A stretch of 25,071 nt of DNA, from assembly GCA_042095835.1 (NCBI GenBank), contig JBELML010000092.1, positions 1 through 25,071 of the forward strand. The letters run 5' to 3'. The position numbers were made by a program, and so were the translations under genes. The notes under the pieces are model-generated. The model ran no database searches and had not been told where the DNA came from. It was given only the letters and a program-made list of their open reading frames with translations. Of this stretch, positions 16,081 through 25,071 are shown in pieces. Origin of the DNA: DATFKA01 sp042095835. Its GTDB lineage: Bacteria > Bacteroidota > Bacteroidia > Chitinophagales > Saprospiraceae. The first letter of the stretch is position 1, and the number at the start of each line of letters is the position of its first letter.

Positions 16081-16710
16081 ATGGAATATAGTTTATTCTT
16101 TTATGCGCTACTTGGTTTCTTGGGTAGCTTTTTCGGGACAATTCCTTTTGGACCGATTAACCTATCAGTAGTAGATACGACCCTGAAAGATGGAATGCGT
16201 TCGGCAATGATCTTTGCCTTAGCAGCAGCGATTATTGAGTTTTTATATTCCTACCTCTCCCTAAGCTGCTATTGGGTGCTCAATGAACAGATTGAAGGCA
16301 ATCCTTATGTGCCAGGAATTGTGGCTATCGTTTTTATTTTTGGCGGAATTTTCTTTTTCCTAAAAAGGAGTAAACGAAAAGGAGCGCAGGAAGAGCCCAA
16401 ACGCTCCGCAAGTTTTGTCAAAGGTTTAGTCATTTCTACCTTAAATCCTCAAGCGGTTCCCTATTGGATATTTGTGATTAGCTTTTATAAAATGCAGCAT
16501 TATATCGATATGAGCACCACTGAAAATATTCAGCTTATCCTATGTTTTGTACTAGGAGCAGCCTTAGGTAAAGTGGCTTGTTTGTGGGTCTTTGCTGCCT
16601 TGAGCAAGCGTATCGCCCATCGCTTGACTACCATCAGTTTGTATATGAACAAAATAATTGGTGTAGTACTGATTTTAATCGGTTTGTCGCAGGTGCTTAA
16701 AGTGATTTAA
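16081..16710 (+). CDS. LysE family translocator
   Basis: A 209-residue inner-membrane exporter of the LysE/RhtB superfamily, normal length. Family marks: the N-terminal helix ending GTIPFGPINLSVVDTTLKDG (near residues 20-39), which contains the GPxN pattern; a basic cytoplasmic loop around KRSKRKG (near 97-103); and NPQAVPYWIF (near 123-132). Five to six hydrophobic helices are visible. The family exports amino acids such as lysine, arginine, homoserine or threonine, or other small amphipathic solutes; the substrate is not readable here. A TTG at 16045 would add 12 residues with no hydrophobic content, so the ATG is preferred. Its TAA overlaps the stop codon of the convergent 141-aa gene by four bases. 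Confidence 0.88.
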   Translation: MEYSLFFYALLGFLGSFFGTIPFGPINLSVVDTTLKDGMRSAMIFALAAAIIEFLYSYLSLSCYWVLNEQIEGNPYVPGIVAIVFIFGGIFFFLKRSKRKGAQEEPKRSASFVKGLVISTLNPQAVPYWIFVISFYKMQHYIDMSTTENIQLILCFVLGAALGKVACLWVFAALSKRIAHRLTTISLYMNKIIGVVLILIGLSQVLKVI

Positions 16711-17132
16711 ATAATCATGGCGTAATCAAGTTGTTGAGAAATGATGCGGGCTTCGTGCGGGAAAATACCTGGGCAGTTATTAGAGGCCGCAAAGAGCAAA
16801 CTACCCTTAGAAGTCTCAATTTCAACGGCAAACAAATTGATACTATGCTGGCTTTTGCCAAAAATTGGAGGAATATTGGGTTCTATTTTGGGAGCTTCAC
16901 CCAATACTATTTTTAATAATTCTGCTCCAATAAAATCTTCCATGTCTAGTTCTCCAACTAGTTGAAAGTCGCAAAATTCGAACGCGATTGGCCGCGCTTG
17001 AAAAAGTAATTTGATATGTTGCTCAGTAGTGGTAATGACAAAGCCACTGTAGGATTCAAATCCTGGAACGCCATCAGTGAACTCATCCTCTGGTAGACTA
17101 CCGATTTCTTTGATACGAAGTATGATTTCCAT
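16707..17132 (-). CDS. Conserved-looking hypothetical protein, 141 aa
   Basis: A 141-residue soluble acidic protein without signal peptide or membrane segment; I do not recognise a named family with confidence. It opens MEIILRIKEIGSLPEDEFTDG and has a VPGFESYSGFVITTTEQHIKLLF segment (residues 23-45), then a DFIGAELLKIVLGE helix-like segment (66-79) and a Gly/Asn/Cys-rich part near 110-122. The balanced composition, good ATG start and an exact upstream promoter (17222-17229) make it a real gene rather than a shadow frame; no competing gene lies on the opposite strand. It is divergent from the AspT-like antiporter with closely packed promoters, and its stop overlaps that of the LysE-type gene. 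Function unknown. Confidence 0.75.
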   Translation of the reverse strand: MEIILRIKEIGSLPEDEFTDGVPGFESYSGFVITTTEQHIKLLFQARPIAFEFCDFQLVGELDMEDFIGAELLKIVLGEAPKIEPNIPPIFGKSQHSINLFAVEIETSKGSLLFAASNNCPGIFPHEARIISQQLDYAMII

Positions 17133-17208
17133 GCCTTTCTAAAAAGATGTTTACGAATTAAAAAGTGGGATATTGGTGTTTAAGTAGGAATAGAAAGGAG
17201 TAGTGAAC

Positions 17209-17216
17209 TATTTTTG
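17209..17216 (+). promoter_or_regulatory. -7 box of the AspT-like antiporter gene
   Basis: TATTTTTG matches TAnnTTTG exactly. Transcription would start near 17222, 40 nt before the ATG at 17262. No convincing -33 TTG was found. Confidence 0.45.
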
Positions 17217-17221
17217 TCCGG

Positions 17222-17248
17222 CAAATGTAGATAAAATTATTTTACCAA
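17222..17248 (-). promoter_or_regulatory. Promoter of the 141-aa gene
   Basis: On the minus strand TTGG (17245-17248) and an exact TAnnTTTG box TACATTTG (17222-17229), about 16 nt apart. It is placed five bases from the opposite-strand -7 box at 17209-17216, so both promoters compete for the same DNA. Confidence 0.5.
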
Positions 17249-17261
17249 GTATACCGAACGA

Positions 17262-18896
17262 ATGGTCCAAGCATTTATTGAGAATCCAATCTTATTACTT
17301 TTTATCGTTGTCGGTATCGGTTACGGTATTGGTAGTATCAAGCTAAGAGGCACTGGGCTAGGTGTCGCGGCGGTATTATTTGTCGGACTTTTCTTTGGGA
17401 GTTTGGACCAAGAACTACATATCCCTGAGGAGATTATTTTTTTGGGTTTAAGCATATTTATATACAGTGTGGGCCTAAGTAGTGGACCAAGCTTTTTTCA
17501 ATTGTTTCGCCAGCGCGGGTCGAGAGATTTAGTCTTTATTTTTGGAATGCTGAGCTTTTCGGCATTGATTACTGTTGGTTTTCACTATCTCTTTTTATTT
17601 GAGCCTGCAACAAGTGCTGGGTTATTTGCAGGGAGTACCACCAATACGCCCGCTCTAGCAGGTGTGTTAGATCAAATCAGTAATAGCATCCAAGATGCAA
17701 CTATACAAAGAACCTTAAGCGAATGGAGTGTGATTGCCTACTCTCTCTCGTATCCGATGGGAGTGATCGCTCCGATGTTGGCAATACAATGGATGCAGCG
17801 ACTATTTAAGATTGATTATCGAGAGGAGGAGCGTCAATTGAGAAAAACCTATCCCGTGCGCCAAGATATTGCGAGCTATACTATTATTGTTAAAAAGGAG
17901 TCTGTTGTAGGGAAAACGATCCGTGACTTGAAGCAAGACCGCCACTGGACCGTGATTTTTGGCCGTTTAGATCGAGATGGAACGGAGACCTTAAGCAACT
18001 GGGATACCATCTTTCAATTGGATGATAAAGTGGCCGTAGTTGGCGATCGAGAGGAAGTTGATGCCGTAGCGGCAGAAATGGGAGAGATGTTGCCGTATAA
18101 ATTATCCTACGACCAATCTGAATATGCAACAGAGCAAATCTTTGTCTCGAATGATAAAATTGCGGGTAAGAAACTAGCCGGATTGAATTTGAGTGAAAAA
18201 TTCTCTGTATTGATCTCAAGAGTTACCCGTGGCGATATTGACCTACTGGCTAATTCGGATACTGTACTTGAAATGGGAGACCGGGTACGCCTAGTTACGC
18301 GTAGAAAGGATATGCCACAACTCAAGAAACTACTAGGCAATTCCTTTGAACAATTGAGCAAGATAGACTTATTATCCTTTGGATTCGGCTTAGCCTTAGG
18401 CTTGATGCTGGGTATGGTCAATATTGAAATTCCTGGTGGGATTAACTTCCGTTTGGGATATGCTGGAGGCCCTATTATTGTAGGTTTAGTTCTGGGAGGT
18501 CTGCGTCGTACGGGGCCCATTAATTGGCAGCTTCCCTACGGTGCCAATGTACTCCTCAGGCAATTAGGGCTCATCCTATTGCTAGCGGGCATAGGTGTCA
18601 ATTCTGGTCATCAGTTTGTACAAACCATTGCCAGGGGAGAAGGTGGTTGGATATTTCTAGCAGCCGCCATTATTAGTCTAGCCACTGCACTGTCTACTTT
18701 AATAATCGGTTACAAGGTGTTAAAAATACCATTTAGTTTTCTGATCGGGATGGTCTCTAGCCAACCCGCCACATTAGAGTTTGCCTTGAGTAAGGCGAAT
18801 AACAAATTACCTAATTTAGGTTTTACAATAATGATGCCAATCTCCATTATCACCAAGATTATATTTGCACAATTCCTCTTCGCTATGTTGACTTAA
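17262..18896 (+). CDS. AspT/YidE-type antiporter with two RCK_C domains
   Basis: A 544-residue inner-membrane transporter of the aspartate:alanine exchanger family, including the YidE/YbjL group. Two membrane halves flank a cytoplasmic centre. First half: residues 1-180, with GIGYGIGSIKLRGTGLG (18-34), LFVGLFFG (39-46), and AGSTTNTPALAG (123-134), the family substrate-site pattern. Centre: two TrkA-C/RCK_C domains (about 205-272 and 288-356), normally nucleotide- or ligand-sensing. Second half: about 368-544, with GYAGGPIIVGLVLGG (399-413) and SSQPATLEFALSKANN (499-514), mirroring the first half. It has the usual family length. It exchanges dicarboxylate or amino-acid type substrates; the exact pair is unknown. 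Its promoter overlaps that of the divergent 141-aa gene. Confidence 0.92.
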   Translation: MVQAFIENPILLLFIVVGIGYGIGSIKLRGTGLGVAAVLFVGLFFGSLDQELHIPEEIIFLGLSIFIYSVGLSSGPSFFQLFRQRGSRDLVFIFGMLSFSALITVGFHYLFLFEPATSAGLFAGSTTNTPALAGVLDQISNSIQDATIQRTLSEWSVIAYSLSYPMGVIAPMLAIQWMQRLFKIDYREEERQLRKTYPVRQDIASYTIIVKKESVVGKTIRDLKQDRHWTVIFGRLDRDGTETLSNWDTIFQLDDKVAVVGDREEVDAVAAEMGEMLPYKLSYDQSEYATEQIFVSNDKIAGKKLAGLNLSEKFSVLISRVTRGDIDLLANSDTVLEMGDRVRLVTRRKDMPQLKKLLGNSFEQLSKIDLLSFGFGLALGLMLGMVNIEIPGGINFRLGYAGGPIIVGLVLGGLRRTGPINWQLPYGANVLLRQLGLILLLAGIGVNSGHQFVQTIARGEGGWIFLAAAIISLATALSTLIIGYKVLKIPFSFLIGMVSSQPATLEFALSKANNKLPNLGFTIMMPISIITKIIFAQFLFAMLT

Positions 18897-18990
18897 GTAT
18901 TTATTAATCAGGTTTTTATTATAAAATGAGGAGGCTTTTTTTAAGCCAGATTGAAGACCAAAATATTGGAAAGTTAATCTACAGTTAACC

Positions 18991-19012
18991 AGTTTTTGAG
19001 CACTCAAAAACT
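18991..19012. promoter_or_regulatory. Inverted repeat upstream of the giant surface-protein gene
   Basis: Perfect 10-bp arms AGTTTTTGAG (18991-19000) and CTCAAAAACT (19003-19012) separated by CA. Outer GTTA and TAAC extend the stem with a bulge. It lies 20 bp before the exact -7 box at 19033. It could be an operator or a terminator of the antiporter transcript; no T-run follows. The rest of the 274-bp gap has a weak GGCTT/AAGCC hairpin at 18933-18947 and nothing else clear. Confidence 0.5.
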
Positions 19013-19032
19013 TAACATTGGATTAGGGCCAG

Positions 19033-19040
19033 TATTTTTG
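19033..19040 (+). promoter_or_regulatory. -7 box for the giant surface-protein gene
   Basis: TATTTTTG matches TAnnTTTG exactly. Transcription would start near 19047, leaving a long leader of about 124 nt before the ATG at 19171. No clear -33 element was found. Confidence 0.4.
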
Positions 19041-19170
19041 TTTACCCGCCTTTGATTTGTTATTTTAGCAGTCTATAAAAATAAGACCATTTAGTGCCTC
19101 CACGAAAGGCCAGTTTTTCTCAAGACCGACTACGACACTATAAAGATTAATAACAAATTATCATATACTC

Positions 19171-22100
19171 ATGAATTGGAGATTTACACCATTCCTATCA
19201 TTAGGTTTTTTGCTGTTTCTGGCAAATATTCTTTCTAATCATACTATTCAGAAAAAGGCAGCTGAAGCTGCTTTTGAAGAAGTTATGATGCTTCCTACCT
19301 GTACTGCTTTTTATACAGAAAGCTTTGAGACAGATGGGAATGGGACACGCTACACCACTAGCACGGCGGAGTTTACCGACGGAAGTGAAGATTACTTCAC
19401 TCGCACAGATGGAACTAATATCAATGGTGGCAACAACCATNNNNNNNNNNNNNNNNNNNNNNNNNNNNNNNNNNNNNNNNNNNNNNNNNNNNNNNNNNNN
19501 NNNNNNNNNNNNNNNNNNNNNNNNNNNNNNNNNNNNNNNNCAATGCTGTTCCGGCACTTGATACGGATTTTGATGGTAATGGAGATGGTACGGAGCTAAC
19601 CGAAGATTTTTCAGAATTTATTGCTTCTATAGCAGGTACAGGTACTAGTCTAGATGTGCGAATTACATTCGATCTTGATGGAGGCGATGAAGATATTGCT
19701 GTAGATTATATTCAGATTTGTGGTACTGATGCGGTTGTTGTAGATCCTTGTGTTTTGACAGAAAGCTTTGAGACGGATGGGAATGGGACACGCTACACCA
19801 CCAGCACGGCGGAGTTTACTGACGGAAGTGAAGATTACTTCACTCGCACGGATGGAACTAATATCAATGGTGGCAACAACCATAATAATCCTGACGGTAG
19901 TTTCTATTTTGCAGCGCATGACATAGACGGTGAAGGAGCGTCTCCGCTCCAGACTTTAGAAATAATAGGGATAGATATTAGTGGGAAAGAAAATCTGGAA
20001 TTTAAGGCACTCTTCGCTGAAGATGATGATGGCAGTAATGAAGACTGGGATTTAGAAGACTCTGTTATTGTTGCTGTGCAAATAGACGGAGGAGGTTTTG
20101 TCAATATTCTTCGATTTGAGTCGGTACCTGATGGAGATGCTTTCAATGCTGTTCCGGCACTTGATACGGATTTTGATGGTAATGGAGATGGTACGGAGTT
20201 AACTGAGGATTTTTCCGAATTTATTGCCGCTATTCCTGGTACTGGTAATACACTGGATATACGCATTACATTTGATCTCGATGGAGGCGACGAAGACATA
20301 GCAATTGATAATATCCAAGTTTGCGAAAGCGATGTGACAACCGATACCGACCCGCCTACCCTTCTAGCGCTCAGCCCAATGGACGATGCAACAGATGTAC
20401 CAGTAGACACTAGTTTAGTCATCCAATTCTCAGAGCCGATTGATACTGGTATGTGCGGAGCGAGTTCTATTCAATTATTTGATACAAGCAGTACCACTCC
20501 GATTGAAGAATTCGATATTTGTACCAGTACTCAACTGACTATTTCGGGTGATTCTTTAATTATCGAACCAAGTAGAGATTTAGATTCTGGAACGATCTAT
20601 TATGTATTAATCGCGGATGATGCAATTGTAGATACCGCTGGTAATGCTTTCGTAGGAATTAGTGATACAACAACCTGGAGTTTCTCCACTCCAATTAAGT
20701 TTGATCCAATCGTTCCTCCTTATATGCAAATGGTGGAGGATGAAAACCAATTACAAGAAGAAGGTTGGAGGTTTGTTTCTGTTGATGCTGATCAAGCAGA
20801 GACTTGGTATGTAAGAACCATTGATGATAATTCGTTTTTTGAGGCAAGTGCATTTGAAGGAACTGCCCCAGGAGAAGATTGGTTAATCTCACCACCCTTC
20901 GATTTAGAGCAAACTACAGATGAAGTACTGTCTTTTGAATTTGCTTCAGGGTTTGATGACCTTGGAGTAGACAGCTTACTTTCCGTATTTTACACTTTGG
21001 ATTACACTGGAGACCCTTCTACCACAGATTGGATAGTTCTTGAAGGTTTTGAATTATCAGAAATCCGTGACAATGTATTTAGACCATCGGGATTCGCAGA
21101 CATCAATGACATCGTTGGAACTAATGTTGTTTTTGCTTGGCGCTATAAATCCTCTGGCACAACTAATGGCTCCACTACTCGGGTTCGTGTAGATAATATT
21201 TCAATCAAGACATTTGATGCATTTGCAAAAACGGATCCACTTATATGTATTGGTGATGAGGTGAAAATAGTTGTTGGAATCGCCGGGGGGCAAGCCCCTT
21301 ATACTGTTAGGATTGCTACTGAAATAAACGGCGATACAACTACATTTACAACATCGGAGTCAGTAGATACCTTTAGTTTATTTTTGGCAACCTCTAATGA
21401 TCCAGACCTTGAGGCTGCTTATACTTTAGTCGACGTAAGCGATGTGAATGGATCTACTATCATAAAAAACCAAACGATAGCTGCCACTACAGTCAATTGT
21501 ACTGGCTTAATCAATGACTTTTTTCCAGAGGACCCCTGTAGCTGTATCGATGATCAATCCGCTAATGGAGCACAAGATGGCGGTTTCCTGGAAACCGTAT
21601 CTATCAGGGTGCAAAGCTCCGGCTCACTGACCTTTACTATCACAGACATGAGTCCCGTAGGCGGGCCAGGTACAACTCCTTCTGAAATTCCTTCGCTCCC
21701 GACCATTGCCATTACTGAATTCATTGCAGATGCTACTGGATCAGATGCTGATGGAGAGTTTATCGAGTTATTCAATTTTGGACCAGTACCAGTCAGTCTG
21801 GATGGTTGGACGATTAGCGATGAGGATTCTGATGCCTTTACGATTGCCGGTGTAGTCATCCCATCTGGGGGATATGCCGTCTTTACACAGAATAAAGCAA
21901 GGTTTGATACCATTTGGTTTGGAGGAGAGTCCCAACCGTTTGTATACGAGTATGATGGTATCGCTATTGGAAATTCTAGCGATGAATTGGTTTTAAGTGA
22001 CGAAACGAATACAGTAGTCTGGTCGCTAGCTTACGCGAATGATGAAACGACGGGATTTTCGACATATCTCACTGCTGAAGATCCTTCCTCGATCCCTAGC

Positions 22101-25071
22101 GTATTTGGTAGTAAAGGCAGTCCTGGAGTTGATCGCGATGGTGACGATCTCGCTATGGGTGGGTTTCTAGGGTATGAGAAAAATAATGCTACCCCTGATA
22201 CTTTAGCTACAAACGGTACCAATGGAGATCTTGCCAGTCCAGGTACGGGACCTTATATTATAGATAATACAGTTGTTGTTCCTCCAACTACTGATGTATC
22301 AATGGGGACAACGCTGTCTTTCGACGATTCTAATGATCGTTATGTTTACTCCTTCATCCATTATGATGATAGCGGATACGAAGTCACTATTGAGGGGCCA
22401 AATCCTGTCCCTAGCTTAAACAACCGTACTTTTGTAATTAGCAATGTCTGTCAATATCCAGTAGTAGCTTTCGATCCAGAAATACTACCAAGCTTACCGA
22501 AAAACGCTGCTGATATCGTTTTAGGGCTAGAAGAAGAAAACGGTTTACCTGCTGATCCGATGGAGCCATCGGTATTTACCATCAATGGTGCAGAAGGGCC
22601 TAATTTTCCGGTCATTGATTCGATGCCTTTACAAAATTACACGATCACTGGTTCCTATAAGGCACTTTTCGAAACGAACGAAGGCGGTACCCTAGCGAGC
22701 CCAGCGAACCCTGGATGTCGTACCAACATCGATACGATGACCTTTATACGAGATTCAGAAATAACAAATGATTCTTGTATCTGCTCTGATAATGTCATTG
22801 TGACCATGGAAAGAGATTGCTCTTTCGAAGTGCCATTGAACTTGCTAGTAGGGGATGACTGTGTAGGTATGGGCGTACTCGTAGACGATATGAATCCTTC
22901 AAATGGCAATACTATCGACTGTCCTGGTACCTATAACTATGCCATATTTGATGGAAACCAATCTGCCTTGTGTTGGGGGACCATTACTGCTGAAGATAAA
23001 ACGGGACCTACCATTACACTGGTACTACCAGATACTGTCATTAACGAATTTGATTGTGCCCAAACGGAGACTTTGGTTAATAATGAAGAAACCACCATGC
23101 CGATCATCACGAACTTCTTCGGTCAATCGGAGAATGATCGTTTCTTAGGCTATGCTATTGCTACCGATGCTTGTGGTTCTTGTGGTTGTGGTACGACCAT
23201 TGATTTCAGCGATGTGGTAGAATACTACGATTGTGATTCTACCATCCTAACAGGAACAACTGGACGGATGATCCGTACCTGGACTGCTAGAGATTGTAAT
23301 GGATACTCTAGTCAGCTACAGCAGATTTTTAGAATTTTTAGACCTTCTCTCGATGATTTAACCTCGCGTAGAGACCAAACCGTACAGGCTTGTGATCTTG
23401 ACTCTGTTGGTCGGATTAGCGTTTCTGTTCCTGCTTGGGAAAATGCCTTTAATAGCTCTACTTCTCTAAGTGATGTTTGTGGCTATGGCTTGTCTATCAA
23501 TGATGGTCCTATAGCAGAAGTTTGTAATGGTACTGGCTATAAGTTTGAGCGAATTTATACCGTTATCGATTGGTGTACCGGTGAATTACGCAATTTAGAT
23601 ACGATCATTGTTAAAGTGGGTGACTTTGAGGCCCCTGTATTTGGGGACTGTGCTTTTACGCAAGAACAATCCGATAGTATTGGAGGCATCGCTTCTCAAT
23701 TCTTTGCCGGTTTAACTATAGATCAGCTAGTAGATTCTCTTAACGATGGCAACTTCACCGTAGATACGGTATTGAATATGCCTTTTGAGGTGACCGAAAA
23801 AGAAGTATCCTCTGGGCCAATGGATTGTACAGCTGCACTCGACCTTTCGATTGAAGGGCTGCGGGCTACTTTTGGAAATGATCTTGTGAGTGATTGTGAA
23901 GATCCTACAGTCACGGTATCTATTATTTCTTATGTTCCTGTTTTAGTAGGAAAAGTGCCAACCGGTGACTACGAATGGGTAGTGGGAGATTATGGTACAC
24001 AAGGAGAGATGGCTGTTGGTATGCCAGCAGGACGTCATGCTGCAATTATTAATGCCAATGATGCCTGTTATAATGCCTCTAAAGCTGTAGTCTTCTTTGA
24101 AGTGAAAGACCTCTCTAAACCAGTGATGAAGTGTGATGATGAACTAAGAATCACGCTAGTCGATGGAGATGCCAAATTGGGCATCAATGGTTATGCCCAA
24201 GCAAGCTACGAAGATGTAGACGAAGGCAGCTGGGATAACTGTGAGCTAGTCGACCTACAAGTCAGACGTCTAGTCGACAACACCAGTGGAGCAGCTGATG
24301 ATTATGAGAAAAAATACGGAGCGGATTACCGCGAAGATTATATCGAAGAAACAGGTTATTCCAAATGGGATGACATCGTAGAATTCTTCTGTGCAGATCT
24401 CAATGCACCGGTAGAAGTGCAACTACGAGGTACCGATGCTAGTGGAAATGTCAGTACCTGCTGGTTGAATATAGATCTCGAAAACGGTTTGAACTACCAA
24501 GTACTACTCGATGGTGGTGGTTGGATTACTTGTCAAGAAGCAGTGACGCAGGAGAATGTCTATGACTTCATTACCATCGATCAGTTGGGTATCCAATGTG
24601 CTGGCCCAGAAGTGGGCGTTACGATTACCCCACAGTTGGATCAGTGTGGAGTTGGTCGCTATGCGATTGCTCTAGATGTAAGTGGAGGAGATAACAAGAA
24701 TAACAACTATGTTGATCCTGATCCAGTATATGTAGAGGTCTATGCAGTCCACGACTACTGGGTGAAATTCCCAGCAGATGAAGCTTACGACTGTGGAGAA
24801 GATACGGACATTTCTGGAGTAGAAGTGAGTGAAGATGTAGCCTGTGATCTATTAGCGGTCTCGAGTACAGATGAGCGTTTCAATGCTACGGATGATCCAG
24901 ATGCTTGTTACAAAATCTTCCGTACTTACCGAGTGATCAACTGGTGTGAGTATGACAGCGAAGCCCTACCAGTGATTGTATCTCGTGATTGGGATGCGCA
25001 CAACCCAAATAACTTTTGTGACTTGAATGATGACGATGACGAAGAAGATGTAGGAGAGTACTTCCTAAATC
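19171..25071 (+). CDS. Giant secreted multidomain surface protein, 3'-partial and interrupted by an N gap
   Basis: The gene starts at ATG 19171 with a hydrophobic export signal (residues 4-21) and stays open to the window end, so at least about 2,000 residues. Before the gap the codons start in one frame, after it (from 19542) in another; a true gap of 260 nt instead of 100 joins them. Order: two tandem 201-residue acidic repeats beginning TESFETDGNG and containing a DTDFDGNGDG calcium-loop-like motif (19315-20330); an SbsA/Big_5 Ig-like domain (20331-20694); a choice-of-anchor-J/cleaved-adhesin-like domain (20697-21219); a GGQAPYT-type Ig/SprB-like segment (21220-21510); a lamin-tail domain, ITEFIADATG onward (21699-22140); then Cys-rich HYR-like stretches (22790 onward). 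Typical of surface adhesins in Saprospiria. A C-terminal T9SS sorting signal would lie outside the window. Role (adhesion, gliding or biofilm) is inferred. Confidence 0.88.
19315..19725 (+). repeat. Intragenic repeat copy 1, broken by the gap
   Basis: Copy 1 of a 603-bp coding repeat. The part before the gap (19318-19440) differs from copy 2 (19761-19883) at only four bases. The first 55 bases after the gap equal 20144-20198 exactly; beyond that the copies differ markedly, about three-quarters identical by eye. Confidence 0.9.
19441..19540. other. Assembly gap of 100 N
   Basis: Exactly 100 N, the usual placeholder for a gap of unknown size. By alignment with copy 2 the missing segment corresponds to 19884-20143, 260 bp. 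Confidence 0.99.
19758..20330 (+). repeat. Intragenic repeat copy 2, complete
   Basis: The full unit. It encodes an acidic beta-rich module from TESFETDGNGT through FYFAAHDIDGEG, FKALFAEDDDG and DTDFDGNGDG to NIQVC. The Asp/Gly/Asn-rich loops suggest calcium binding. It is followed directly by the Big_5-like domain. Confidence 0.9.

Noticed and set aside
18933..18947. GGCTT/AAGCC hairpin as terminator of the antiporter gene
   Set aside because: Only five base pairs with the T-run in the loop rather than after the stem; too weak to list alone.
19171..19599. A separate 142-aa protein spanning the N gap
   Set aside because: It is produced only by the wrong gap length; the part after the gap is read out of frame compared with repeat copy 2.

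Overview
The window looks like a chromosomal contig or scaffold of a free-living Bacteroidota, most likely the Saprospiria (Lewinella/Saprospira-like) lineage. This rests on three things: many genes are preceded by the Bacteroidota -7 box TAnnTTTG; the protein families fit (7TM AraC regulators, S9 peptidases with a propeller, AsmA-like proteins); and the right end is filled by one giant, acidic, cysteine-containing secreted protein with lamin-tail and choice-of-anchor-J-type regions. The genus is an inference. No tRNA, rRNA, CRISPR array, insertion sequence or prophage was seen.

Layout. 1-2106 (+): a small lipoprotein and a BCCT-type betaine/choline-class transporter. 2107-2304: a short-period repeat patch between convergent genes. 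2305-5378 (-): glycine C-acetyltransferase (kbl) and an MdlA/YheI-like ABC exporter half. 5645-9399 (+): a secreted DPP-IV-like S9 peptidase, then an overlapping pair (unknown membrane protein and GNAT acetyltransferase). 9433-12174 (-): a 7TM AraC-type regulator followed by a secreted S33/TAP-like alpha/beta hydrolase, with a 28-bp near-palindrome between them. 12226-12639: a large 7/8-nt repeat block. 12640-15786 (-): a 1048-residue AsmA-like protein. 16081-16710 (+): a LysE-type exporter whose stop overlaps that of a convergent 141-aa unknown protein. 17262-18896 (+): an AspT/YidE-type antiporter with two RCK_C domains. 19171-25071 (+, runs off the window): the giant surface protein, interrupted by 100 Ns.

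Most genes are housekeeping, transport or secreted functions without an evident shared pathway. The plausible functional units are the AraC-regulator/hydrolase pair, the membrane-protein/GNAT pair (4-nt overlap), and possibly the two secreted peptidase-like enzymes acting in nutrient scavenging (inference).

The most unusual content is non-coding. Two arrays of exactly six 7-nt units lie 10 kb apart and share a 23-nt tail that differs at one base. A 360-bp octamer array lies directly after the AsmA stop, and a telomere-like GGGTTT patch directly after the kbl stop; both are G-quadruplex-capable on the transcript strand. The N gap in the adhesin gene falls inside a 603-bp tandem repeat. The second copy predicts that about 260 bp are missing rather than 100, and this length restores the reading frame.
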